Below, piece after piece: positions 1 to 10,900 of a stretch of 64,000 nucleotides of DNA. Position numbers and translations under genes: made by a program. Source of the DNA: Cycas panzhihuaensis (taxonomy: Eukaryota > Cycadophyta); contig CM041465.1 in assembly GCA_023213395.1 (NCBI GenBank), forward strand, positions 100,757,741-100,821,740, written 5' to 3'. Numbering within the stretch: position 1 is the first letter of the stretch; every line of letters begins with the position of its first letter. The notes beneath the pieces are model-generated. The model did no database searches and was not told where the DNA came from. It saw only the letters and a list, made by a program, of their open reading frames with translations.

Positions 1-1365
1 GTTCTCTTCTAAAAATATAATATCCTAAGATGTATACATTTGCTTGGTAGTAGGATCATATAATTTAAATGCTTTACAACTAAGTTGATAACTAATTAAA
101 ATACATTTCTTGATCTTATCATCCAACTCTTTTCTCTGTTCTTTTGGTATAAGTATATATAAAGTACAACCAAAAGTACACAAGTATGAGATCATAGGTT
201 TTTAACCTGACTAGGCCTCCCTAGGATTAATGTTTAACATAATCTTGGTAGGAATTATGTTTATAAGATATGTAGTTATATGAAGGATTTCAGCCCAAAA
301 TTGAAGTCCTAAACTCTTAGCAGTAAGCATGGATTTTCCTTTACTAACCAAGGTCTAATTTATTCACTCAACAACACCATTCTACTAAGGGTTATATGGG
401 GCAGAAAACTAGTATTTGATGCCATTATCTTTATAGAATTGGGTGAATGCATTGGATGTATATTCACCTACATTATCATAATGAAGGATTTTTAATGGCT
501 TTCCAAACTCAATTTTAGCTTTATGCTTAAATTCATTAAATTTGTCATGTGCTAATAATTTTTACTTCATGAAATATACCCAAACTTTCATAGAGTAATC
601 ATCAATAAAAGTAATAAAGTAGCAATAGCCTCTAATGGATGCTTGAGACATGGGCCCATATATATTTGAATGTACTAGGCCTAAACGTTTCTTAGCATGC
701 CAGGCTCTCCCATTTGACCTAAAAGGAGCCCAATGGCATTTTCCTATTACACAAGCCTCACAAAAACATTTAGTCTCCTTTATGTTTAGCATGCTATACA
801 CCATATTCAACTTATAAAGCAAATGAAAGCTAACCATATTCAAGTGACCTAGGCATTGATGCCATAATTAATCTTTCAAAATATTTGGAGAAATATATAT
901 TTATGAAGTAAATTGATCATTTGAATCTAATGTCAAAGTAGAAAGATCAGGAGTTAAAGTGGTATTATGACAAGAATTAACTTTAGGTGTAGATCAATGG
1001 TATAGTCACTGCATCAAGTTTGTAAAGTCCATGATCTTCGTATCTTGAGGCAATTAAGTTGTCATTCAGAATAGTAATCAGGTATTTCCAAGATGGCTAA
1101 ATAAATCATCAAAGTTTTGCTTATTCATATGTCTAACTAAAAGCAAGTTACATGTCATTCCAGGTATATAGAACACATTGTTAAGATGATGAGGTATGTT
1201 TGAATTTTTTAATGAGATAGGAATGTTACCAATCTTTGTAACCTCTAAAGTGTCATCATCTCCAAAAGTGACAGATTGATCCCTGATTAGTCTTGTATCA
1301 ATTAGGAGTTCTTCTAAACCTACTATATATTAAGAAGCACCCAAATTAATTGACTAGGAGATATT
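1..1365 (-). pseudogene. Copia A protease relic, pre-integrase and integrase
   Basis: Integrase would insert the cDNA. The protease signature (normally WLIDSGAS) is reduced to S-stop-SINLGAS near 1330-1362, so the catalytic Asp reads Asn. The pre-integrase zinc region is seen as LWHQCLGHLN near 840-880 and CEACVIGKCH near 715-760. The first integrase Asp is replaced: VHSNIYGP, Asn codon at 664-666. The second survives as HYDNVGEY near 470, and NGVVE marks the third acidic residue. The part left of 360 matches the conserved post-core region (LDDKIKKCI, KLYDP, DIIFLEE). An open piece of 93 codons lies at 562-843. It is non-functional. The copia assignment is certain, the lineage is not. Confidence 0.85.
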
Positions 1366-2465
1366 AGAATGATATGATGACAAAGTAGAAAAAAAGAGAC
1401 TTTGAGAATCGAACATGTGGCCTCCCTAATTCTATCTATAATTATAATTTTTGTTTTGTTGATTTCTTTGAGGAGCACTATGATTTTATCTCCTCATTCC
1501 TTGGTAGTTTGGCTAATTCTATCTCTGAGGTCCCTAGTAATTTCCATATCTATAAGTTTAATTACCCTGCATAGCAAGGCAATTCTAAAATTATTACTAC
1601 TAAAGGTCATCTCTCTTTTTCTTGTAGTTTGGTATTATGTGTCTAAGTTTTCCACAATAATGACAAACAACCTAAGGATTATAAGCTGAACAAGGATAAC
1701 ATGGTTGATTAGGCTACTAATAAGGTTGTTGATAAGGCTAATTATCCAAATTCATTGAACTAAATTGATGTATAAGCTATGGACATTGAGATCTTCCTCT
1801 ATGTCCAGATACAAATGTTGGTGTTGAAGATGAAGCTATAAGATTCCCAAAAGAGTTCAAAATGCATTCTTTGTAAAGTAATAAACCCTCAAATATATTA
1901 AAATTAATGGTGGCAAGTCAAACCATATATGATAGAGTAAATATGAGGCCATTATAACTAGGTGGAAAATTATTAACATGTTAGATATAAGATCATTGTC
2001 CAATGGTGGCTAGCCCATAACTGATAACTAGTTTTTGATCACCTTAATTTAGGACAAGTGATCTACTATGGATCCTATAAATGGAAGGGAAAAGAGTTGA
2101 GCTTTGAGAATCACTAACTTGACATTGTCCATCCTCTCATAGAGTCCATAGATGATGTTCTAAGCTTTAGCAGAGGTAGTGGCTTACTCGATATTCTAGT
2201 TGGCATTATCCTGATAGGATAGGTCAAGAAAGGAAAGTGCAACTTCATCAAACTTAATAAAGATAATTACTTCATTAGGATCAATTGGGATAATGTTATC
2301 AAGATCATTAGGATCTCAAGTAGGAAGTGGCTAAGGATTTTTTTCAAAAACCTAAGGCCAAAGTTTATTTATAATTAGAATATTCTTGATTTATTTCTTC
2401 TAAGATAAGAAGTTATCACTACCATATAGTTTGATGGTATTAGTTGTGATCATATGAAGTGCCAT
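1366..2465 (-). pseudogene. Copia A gag
   Basis: Capsid/nucleocapsid protein that packages the RNA. The start at 2465 (MALHMITTNTIKLYGSDNF) aligns with the starts of copies B and C, which share the pattern NTIKL-GxxNF followed by a WKK-like segment with stops. Downstream comes VALSFLDLSYQDNA, matching IALSFLHL in B and C. A zinc knuckle at 1624-1665 reads CHYCGKLRHIIPNY, so the fourth ligand Cys has become Tyr. Several stops are present. The tract at 1402-1689 that is open on the plus strand is a shadow of this gene. Confidence 0.75.
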
Positions 2466-2950
2466 AGTGTATGTTATGTATCCTATCCTACCAGAAAAAG
2501 GTAATCTAAACTAGGATCTAAGTCTTAGTATCTCCACTTCTAAGTAGCCCTTGGTAGTTGAGATAGTTCTGTCTGATGGTGTACTTGCTTACAAGTGGCA
2601 GCTCAGGGACCTATTATACTCAAAGGTATGTGGGAGCTATAGAAGGCTCAACACCCCCCCTCAATATTGTTGAATTACCTGCACTAGATATATAACTTGA
2701 ATGACAAATCCTCATCTAAGGGCACTCTTCCAACCAAGGTGCTCACTCTCTTTAGGTCTAACCTAGTCTTCAAACTTCAAGGTTTTAGGTATAATAATTC
2801 ATCCTACCATTAATTACACCTAATAGCTAAAGGGCCTCTCTAATATCCATAAAATTTGAGAAGGACCGATAGCTTGTGTTGAGTGGTAACTTCAAGGGTC
2901 CTAATTATTCCCTTTGTAAGGATGGTAATTAGGTGGTTCCTTTGGTCTTT
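2466..2950 (-). repeat. Copia A leader, probable primer-binding site and inner LTR end
   Basis: This block recurs in copies B (6,551-7,010) and C (12,757-13,245). The inner LTR end is taken at about 2702, where the minus strand reads TTGTCA. It is followed by a degenerate initiator-Met-tRNA-like site (2686-2701), clearer in B as TTTGGTATAAATCTAG. A polypurine run (complement of the C-run near 2653-2660) followed by TGTTGAGCC lies about 20 nt inside. The LTR continues rightward into AT-rich sequence, and its outer end is not resolved. Confidence 0.55.
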
Positions 2951-4890
2951 ATCTTTTTTTAATATTTTTTGTTGATTTAAAAAAAAAAAAAAAAATAACG
3001 ACTAATAGATTTATTTTAATTTTTTTAAGTAGAAAAACCTTTTAAAACTAAAAAAAATGCTTTAAAAATAAACTAAAAAAGGTCTCAAAAGCTTAAGAAA
3101 TGATTAAAAACCTATTAGAAAGGTATCTTTAGGTTATGAAATATATTATAAAAAGAATATTCTAGGGATATATTGAATTATATAACCTAAAGTTTTTAAA
3201 ACTATATAAAAATTAAAATCAAGTAGTGGGGTTTTGAGAAAATAAGGTAGTAATTAGGATACAAAGGCCAAATTCTCTCTACTAAATTAATAAAATCTCA
3301 ATCTATTTTCTATATTACAAAGTAAACTTAGCTAGGATTAGTTTAAATGGTCATATGCTACACTTTTGTCCATTTGATTATTTTCAAGAATTAACTAAAA
3401 TTAATAAACAACTATTAGTCCTTAGATCATTAAAAAAATTAAATATGTTTGCCTCTTAATTTTACTCTCAATGATCTTGAAATTTTTTGAGTTAGTATCA
3501 CTCTTAGCCAACATAAAAAAAATGCTTTAAAATGCATTAAATGACATCAATCAATGACTATATAGGGCCACATAGTAACAAAGAGGTCTAATAGTGCTTG
3601 TAATCAACCAACATAACTCAATGGGTAATAACTAGACCACACAAAGCAGGAGAGGAGCCTCATAAAGTAAGAGAAAGGCCTCATAAATCCAACCAAGTTG
3701 AAATTGATTTATATAGGGTCACCAAAATCAATAGAGACTAAAGAGAATCTTATGTAGGCTTACAATAATCAACTGAGTACCGATAACCACAAAAAATTAG
3801 CACCTAAATGCCACACAAGACCAAATAATATCTGACCAAGGCTCAAAAAAGAGGCCACATAGGGATCATGATCAATTGTAGGAATGGAAGCAATCTTTAA
3901 ATGTCTTATAAAGATGTGTCTAGTTAAAGATTGGTAAAAAAAAAGGATCTTAAGAGGGCCATATGATTCATAATAGAGAATAGAGACAACTATAAAATAA
4001 TATTGATCAATAGAGATATAGCCAACCACTAACTGTGTAAATATACCTCAAATAGAGGTCATACAACTAATAACAATGGTAAAATGGGCTAAAACTGAGA
4101 ATGCCCAACTTCTTGAACAATGTACGGCTTAAAAATAGCCCATAGCTATCTCATTTCATATATTTTATAAATATTCAATCTTTAAAAGAGGGTAGCATAA
4201 TATATATTCATAGTATAAAGTAGCCATTGAATAGGTTTTAGATAATAATCTTTAAATCTCAACCAACAGATCAACTAAGAGAGGAACTAGTAGTTCTATC
4301 ACTCTTTTAAACTACAAATCTTAATAGTATTCAATAAATAGAATGCAATAATTAGATTTTGCATCAGAGAGGATGGATTAATCAATGAACTAGCTGAAAA
4401 TTTATCAACAAACATGGTAGAGACTAGTTCTTATACTAAGTGATGGAGGATGAATGTCTACCTAGTTTGGAACCTAGGTTTATAACTCATAACATCCTCA
4501 TTATCATGCATCCAACTAAATAATTAAAACAAAGATAAAACATTAAAGTGAAAGCATAAGAATTAATCTTGAATATTCTAAATCATAAAGCATGGATTCC
4601 ATTCATTTGTGAAAGATTGCAATATATTATAATATTGAGAATGCCTTTTACATAGGACAAAATGGAGGCAATTACAAAATATAGAAAGTGAATAAAAAAG
4701 ACATTCAAACGTGTCAAATATACCTTACATTATTTTAATAATCCATGATACCTCCATATGAGGACAAAACAACACCTCACATTACTAGGTTTACAACATT
4801 AAGTTGTGGCTTAACGTTTTTATATGTAATAAGGCCCTCATAATAAACATTTACATCATTTATATTAATGGATTAAAGAAATAAATATTA
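2951..4890. other. AT-rich stretch, no gene recognised
   Basis: It is very AT-rich, with an A-run near 2980-2996. The first few hundred bases probably continue the LTR of copy A, because a segment of A-runs and TTAAAATT resembles the truncated LTR of copy C. The rest has no recognisable coding signal on either strand. The 86-codon open tract at 3769-4029 resembles nothing I know. The missing 3' part of copy B would be expected here but is not recognisable. Confidence 0.5.
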
Positions 4891-6550
4891 ATCTCCTATT
4901 ACCTTGTACCATCTAAAGTCTAAATATGAGATTGAGACTCTACGTATTTAGATGACCCAGGTGTTGATTCTATAATTAATCGTTGGTATATTTTTTAGTA
5001 GGTTGCTCCTTATTGTGAGAAGATTTACCTTACATTTCAACATGTTGGTCATTTCTAATAATCTACTTTCCTTTATCTACATGAGTAGACTACACAATGA
5101 CATATGAGTTTTGATTCAATGCAGAGGAAAATGGGATACCATCAAGTTTATAAAGATTATTATCCTCATGTCCTATGAAAACTACTTATGTAGTTGAATG
5201 ATCTAAAATAATAAAGGTTCCATGGCTAAAGAATGCATTAAAGTTTTGCTTATCAATCTAACTAATAGAGAGCAAGTTCTGTTTTGTACCATGTACATAA
5301 AGGAGATTATTAATATGGTGATCAATATTTAAAATTTTCAAGGCTATGGGAGCTTTACCAATCTTGGCTATATCAGATACAATATCATCACCAATTGTAA
5401 CTATTTTAAGTATAAACAAGTTTGGTGTCTTTTAAGAGTTCTTTAGTGCCTATTATATGATGAGTAATATTAAAATCTACCAACCAAGAATTGTCTGAAT
5501 GATGAGATAAGACAATGATAAATAATAGGTTATAGGAATCGACCTAAGTATTGGCCACATGCCCTCCTTACTATAAATTTCTATTTTTTTCCCAAGACTA
5601 GGTCTTAGTTTGATTTTGATTTCTTTGTTGTTTATTGCCTTAACCACAACCTTTGTTTTACTATAGATTTTTGCCTCCTTATTGTCCAAGATTATTCTAT
5701 AAGTGTTGCATATCAAATTAAAATTTTCTATACTTAATGATAATATGCCTAGGTTTTCCATAATAAAGGTAGGTAACATTTTATCTTCTTTATTAATTTC
5801 TAGTTTGCTATGGTTGTTATTTAAAATTTATAGAACCAAGCTATTAGACAAGTAGTTACTATTGAGATTAATTCCTCCCTTGATTTTTAACTATAAATTT
5901 AGGGGCAATATTAAAAGAAGATATTATTCCTTAATAGTTCAAGATACCTACTTCCTTTAATAATAATCCTTCAAGGGTATACGAGTAAGGAAGTCCATGG
6001 TAGTAAAGTCATTAGATAATCAAGAAATAAAATAATTTTATGTGGAAGGAAGGATATTTATAATATTAGAAATAAGGTCATGGTTGGAAGGAGGAGTTAT
6101 AAGAGTGTTAAGATGGTTCTTAATGGACTTAACTTCAGTCATATGTGAGCGAATAAAACCAACAAAGGGTATGTCATATAAGTGTATTTTTAGCATAATG
6201 GCTCTAAAGTTATTTTTCTACTTATAAAAAGAATATATGATATTTCAAGCTTCATGAAAAGTGTCTATTGTATTAATGTTTTAATCTACATTATCCTCCA
6301 TGGCTAAGTGAAGGAAGGATAGAGCTATATTATTTTTATCTCTAAAGGCAACAATAGAAATATGGTCTAGAGGGATCTCATTATTTGGGTTGGTCAATTT
6401 AGGTATAGGAATAGGTTTGGCTATCTCTCTAGATATATAAGGCCAAAACTCATTCATGATTAAAATATGTTTGACTTGTTTCTTCCAAGCCAAAAAATTA
6501 TTACTCCTTGATAATTTTATAATGTTTGAAACTAATATTTTTTTTACCAT
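4891..6550 (-). pseudogene. Copia B gag, protease relic and pre-integrase start
   Basis: Truncated copy of the same family as A and C. Gag starts at 6550 (MVKKILVSNIIKLSRSNNF, then AWKKQVKHILIMNEFWPYI) and runs open for 89 codons to 6281, including NNIALSFLHLAMEDNVD. The protease motif near 5470-5500 reads NSWLVDFNITHHI, so Asp-Ser-Gly has become Asp-Phe-Asn. The pre-integrase zinc motif survives as NQHLGHLN near 4950-4970, after which homology stops. The integrase core, RT and RNase H are missing. Stops and frameshifts are frequent. Confidence 0.75.
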
Positions 6551-7460
6551 TGTGAATTATTTATGTAATGAAACACTAACCTAGAATACTAAAATTTTAA
6601 TATCTCTAAGGAACCCCTTAGTTGTTATTCTATCTAGTGGAACCTATCCATAGATGGTAGTTTAATGACTTTATATATGTTGATATGTAAGAAAATTAAA
6701 CTTGATATACTTTGGTATATAAGCATAGAATGCTTGAATACCCCCATAATACTATGTATCTACCTATGCTAGATTTATACCAAATGACAGATCTAATAAA
6801 GGACTAAAACTAAGGATCTCACCTCCTCTAGGTCTAACATGGTCTCTAAATACTAAAGGAAGGGTTTATACATTAATTTATCACTTGATACATCCTATAG
6901 TAAGTTTCCCTCTCACTTAATTATCCAGGTGAATGTAACTCACATGTGTGGGAGTGATTACTTCAGGGATCCTAGTCATTCCCCTTATAGGATTGGTAGT
7001 TTATATAATTTAATTAAAAAATTATCTTATTTAAATTGGACTCCCTTAAAAATAAGAATATAAATTTTGATGATTTTAAAATAGGAGATTAATAAAAATA
7101 TCATAATCTAAATGCATGTGCACTAATCAAAGTAAATTAAGCAATACAACTAAAATATGTAAATAAACTCAATAATATATTAGTAATGTTATGGGTAAAT
7201 TTGTAACACCGTAGGCTCTCTATCAAGTAGAGATTCTACATTCAAATCAAATCAACATAATATATAAAGGTGTGGGGCATTATTTATAGCCATCCACCAA
7301 CATTAAAATATAATTTGATAGGATGACTTAATAGCATAAGAGGTGGATCTGACCTCACTATTAAATATGGTTTAATTATATCAAGAGTCTGTTAATGCAT
7401 TATATGAACATTATATTATAAAGATGTAAAGAAATAGATGAGGTATTAGATAGTTTTAAG
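6551..7460 (-). repeat. LTR shared by copia copies B and C, with leader of B
   Basis: Read on the minus strand, the polypurine tract of C (7461-7475) is followed at once by TCTTAAAACTATC, the start of an LTR. That LTR ends near 6785 (CTGTCA), directly before the primer-binding site TTTGGTATAAATCTAGC and the gag leader of B. This about 676-bp LTR is therefore both the 3' LTR of C and the 5' LTR of B. It holds TATA-like runs (minus strand near 7257-7262 and 7285-7290). The leader of B occupies 6551-6784. Confidence 0.65.
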
Positions 7461-7475
7461 ACCCTCCCTCAATAG
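7461..7475 (-). promoter_or_regulatory. Polypurine tract of copia C
   Basis: The minus strand reads CTATTGAGGGAGGGT just downstream of the RNase H C-terminus (SNIFTKALGKLKFE). This is the usual position of the plus-strand primer, directly before the 3' LTR. Confidence 0.7.
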
Positions 7476-8541
7476 TAACTTCATTTCTTTGGATATTAAG
7501 GTCATGCCTAAATCATTCAAACTTCAATTTACCAAGTGCTTTAGTGAAGATATTGAGACCTGGTCTTTAGTGGGATGGTAGAAGAGATCAACTTTTTCAT
7601 TCTAGACATGCTCACAAATAAAGTAGTGATGGACCTTAATGTGCTTGGTTCCAACATAGAATACATGATTCTTCATCATCTTCAATATGCTTTGATTATA
7701 ACAGTATATAATGGTAGGTGAACATTGTTGAAGTTTATGCTCGACAAGAATCCTTCTAAGCCAAATCAACTTAATAGTAACATAGACTTCTACTTTATAT
7801 TCTACTTTGGTGGAGGAAAAGAAAACATTAGGATGCTTCTTAGAGTTCCACAAGATTACAGTTAAGTACATATCAAAATAATATCTTGAAGTTGAATGGT
7901 GTATGTCCTAATAAGTAGCCTAATTAACATATGTATGTGCCTTTAGAATATGAGTCAACCTTGTTATACTCAAGGATAAACTGATAAGTGCCACAAATGT
8001 ATTTGAGGATCCTAGTGGACACTTTCTAATGAGATGCTTTAGGTTATGACATATACCTAGAAGAGATCCCTACTGCATATGAGATGCCTAGATGAGTGTG
8101 AATGAGATAAATGAGGCTCCCAACTAGTTGTCATTATAAAGTGGGATCAAAAAGCTTTCCTCGATCATCCAAGTTTAACTTGGTTCTTGCCTCCATGGGA
8201 ATTGGTGTTGGATTATATTTTGTCATCTTGAATCTTTCCAATAGCTTATTGGCATACTTTGTTTAGGTCAGGAGAATGTTGCATAGTTCTTATTAGACTT
8301 CAATTCCAAGGAAGTAGTGGAGTAGACTAGCATCAGTCATCTAAAAGTTGCTCTTTAATTTTGATTAAAGCCAATAGATTCCTTCTGTATCATTGCTAGG
8401 AATAGCAAGGTCATCCATATAAAGAACAATGATTATGATCAAATTATCTATAACCCAAATGTAGAGATCAAGGTAAGAAGGTGAATGATTAAATCTATGC
8501 TATGTGAGAAAGATATCTATCTTTATATACCAAGCACATGG
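7476..8541 (-). pseudogene. Copia C reverse transcriptase C-terminal part and RNase H
   Basis: After the solo LTR the frame resumes with CAWYIKIDIFLT, followed by the catalytic box LYMDDLAI near 8390-8430. RNase H appears at 7602-7871 (FFSSTKVEYKVEVYVTIKL with the Glu of VEY, then WLRRILVEH, YCYNQSILKM and GTKHIKVHHYF). The DNQS motif has become YNQS, so an acidic residue is lost. The C-terminus SNIFTKALGKLKFE ends near 7505, just before the polypurine tract. Several stops occur. Confidence 0.8.
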
Positions 8542-9189
8542 TGTTATATAATGTAACAACAATGTTTTGGAGGCTAAAATTTTAATAGGTTGGTAGTGTG
8601 ATTTATCCTGCAAACTTCCTCCAGGAGTTCTAAGGCAGGCGAGAGCCCCCCTTGACCGAGGGGTATGGGGGGATGCCAGAACCCCCTGTAAAGAGGGTGT
8701 TCGGGGGCCATAAGCCCCAACCCAAAAAGATAGCACTGAAAAGCATACTAAATTGTAAAGAAAATCAAGATCGTTCACTCAAAATACCCTAGATTCTATG
8801 GTCAAGATTTGTGCCTTGTATAACTCTCTCATATAGCCTGATTTAGGGAGTTTTTCATGTTATTTATGGTGTTTTATGTACTGTGAAAAGTTGGGTAGCT
8901 AGTTGTTGTTGTTGTGAGCATTCTACTGTAGATTATATACATTTCTCCATTCTTTGATAAGAAAGATTAATACCTTTCCTGTGTGGATGTTTTCCTAGCA
9001 CATTGCCAGGTTTTTACCATGTTATATTAGGTGTATATGTGATTCTTTAGATTTTTAATTAATTTTATTGTATTATCTCTTGCTTAAAAACTTTCATGTC
9101 AAATTTTAGTTTTGATTCCTGCAACTAGTTGCAAAATAGTTTAGATCTTAGTGGCAGTTTCAGGTTATTGGGACCTTATCTTCTCAACA
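8542..9189 (+). mobile_element. Solo LTR inside copia C reverse transcriptase
   Basis: It starts TGTTATATAATGTAACAACA and ends CTTCTCAACA, with TG...CA termini. It matches the reverse complement of 17,218-17,853 over its whole length (shared blocks include GAGGCTAAAATTTT, CTCTCATATAGCCTGATTTA and TTTTGATTCCT), so the two are copies of one LTR family. It is about 648 bp. Flanks carry CATG on both sides, an imperfect target duplication. The interrupted frame reads ...KSLYRLK before it and CAWYIKID after it, as expected within RT. A GC-rich run near 8630-8725 contrasts with the host element. No internal region is present. Confidence 0.85.
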
Positions 9190-9760
9190 TGTGATACCTA
9201 CTTAAGTCTATAAAGGGATTTCTTGAATTTACAAACTAAGTGTTCTTATCTCGGAACAACATAGCCTGGGGGTTATTTTAAGAAAACATCTTCTTTGAGC
9301 TCTCTATTGAGGAAAGCACTCTTTATATTCATTTGGTAAACAATCCATCTAAATTAGGTTGCAAGGGACATAATTAAATAGAATGTGGTCATGTTGGCTA
9401 CGAGTGTAAAGGTATTGTCATAGTCAATTCCTTCCTACTATTTGAAACCTCTTACAACAAGGTGAGATTTATGATGCTCCACGATGCCATCTACATAGAA
9501 ATTTATCTTATATAACTATCTACAATCAATTGTTTTCTTTCCAGATGATAATTTAGTCAGCTCCCAAGTGTCATTTTTTAAGATGAAATTCATCTCTTCA
9601 TTTATAGTTACTTTGCATATTTGGTCTTTGATTTCCTCCTCAAACGTAGAAATCTCAGGTGTTTCAAGAATATGTTCTATGAGTGTAAAGTTTGTAGAGT
9701 ATCTCATCTTGGAAGGCCTTTTTGTAGTTGTGGGAGGAGGAGAAACATCCTTCAAAAGTT
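9190..9760 (-). pseudogene. Copia C reverse transcriptase N-terminal part
   Basis: The RT N-terminus is recognisable from NDTWELTKLSSGKKTID (open at 9516-9755) through LKEDVFL, PPGYV and KSLYRLK near 9200-9310, the standard copia order. Stops replace Gln residues. It continues into the other RT half across the solo LTR. Confidence 0.8.
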
Positions 9761-10900
9761 GTTATACCCACTTAGGAGGTGGTTGAAAGCTAATCACTTC
9801 CACCTAAAGGTCATCAATTAAAATGGGAGGTAAGGTTGTACTTGCTTGAGTGGATGATGAGGATGTTGCTAGAATTGATGAGGGACCTACACTATCGAAG
9901 GAAGTTAGTTCAGGTAACTTTAAAATTTATCCAAGGGTCATTTGTAATACACCAATTTCATCTGCTACTATAATATGAGGTTGAGGAGTTATTAGTTCTT
10001 ATGGTTCTTCTTCAAAGATTATATCTCGTGTCATGTAAGCTTGGTTACTAATCATGTCAAAGACTTTATAAGCCTTACAAGTAGGTATATAGCCAAGGAA
10101 GATGCACTTAAGGATCTTGTCATCAAGCTTCTTTTTGTTATCCTTTGGGACATTTTTATATGTCATGGATTTGAAGATATTCAAGTGAGCTACATATGTG
10201 ACATGACCAAGCTTCTTTAAAAGTAATGTTCCTAACCGTAATTGTAGGACTTATGTTGGTTAGGTAAGCAATATTGGTAACGGCATTGGTCTAAAATCTA
10301 GTGGCAATGTTAGTAGCACTAAGCATGTCTTTTCCTTTATTGATCAAAGTCTAATTCATCCTTTCAGTTATACCATTATGCTAAGGTGTATGAGGAGTAG
10401 ATAATTGATGTTGGATGCTATATTCCTTATAGAAGTTATTAAAATGATTTGAAATGTACCCACCACCATTATCAGATTTAAGGGTCTTAATTTTCATCCA
10501 ACTTTTATTTTTTACAATAGCTTTGAGCTCTTTGAATCTGTTTAGGTCTTGATATTTATTTCTCAAGAAATAGACCTACACTTTTCTTGAGAAGTCATCT
10601 ATGAAGGTGATGAAATAGTAGCATCTGTTAAGCAATTGGATGGATATAGGACCACAAATATTATAATGGACCAACATTAATAGTTGTGAAGCTCTCTATG
10701 CATTGTTGGAAGGGAATTTTTCTGTTTGTTACCTTCCCTTTAGATAGGCCTTACATATGCTACTATATCTCTTAATTTTAGGTAGGTCATATACCATTTT
10801 AAGCTTAGACATGAGGTTCAAACTTTGCATATTTAAATGACCTAGGCGTTGATGCCATAGGTGGTCTTTAGAGCTATATGTGATCACATCATTCTTTGAA
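9761..10900 (-). pseudogene. Copia C integrase
   Basis: Pre-integrase and integrase domains. The first acidic site near 10,655-10,680 is degraded: the expected HSDICGP reads HYNICGP. FITFIDDFSRKV follows. The second site is SDNGGGY near 10,465 (Glu next to it lost), and the third is NGITERMN near 10,360. The C-terminal part at 9999-10184 has LDDKILKCIFLGY, KAYKVFDMIS and TRDIIFEEE, the usual copia post-core segment. Two open pieces of 61 codons remain. Loss of the first Asp means it is dead. Confidence 0.8.

Larger units (their letters stand above)
1..2950 (-). mobile_element. Copia element copy A, decayed, runs off left edge
   Basis: Ty1/copia retrotransposon remnant read on the minus strand. 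From right to left it has a leader with a probable primer-binding site, gag starting at 2465, a protease relic near 1330-1362, a pre-integrase zinc region near 840-880, and the integrase core and C-terminal part down to base 1. Copies B and C share the same gag N-terminus and leader, so the three form one family. Reverse transcriptase and RNase H would lie beyond the left edge. Stops interrupt every domain. Confidence 0.85.

Noticed and set aside
1402-1689. 95-codon plus-strand tract rich in Leu, Ile and Ser, like a membrane peptide
   Set aside because: It overlaps the gag and zinc-knuckle region of copia A on the other strand; the hydrophobicity follows from the AT-rich complement.
8500-8778. 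92-codon minus-strand tract that seems to fuse a novel N-terminus to reverse transcriptase
   Set aside because: Only the last residues (CAWYIKIDIFLT) are RT; the rest is read-through of the solo LTR.
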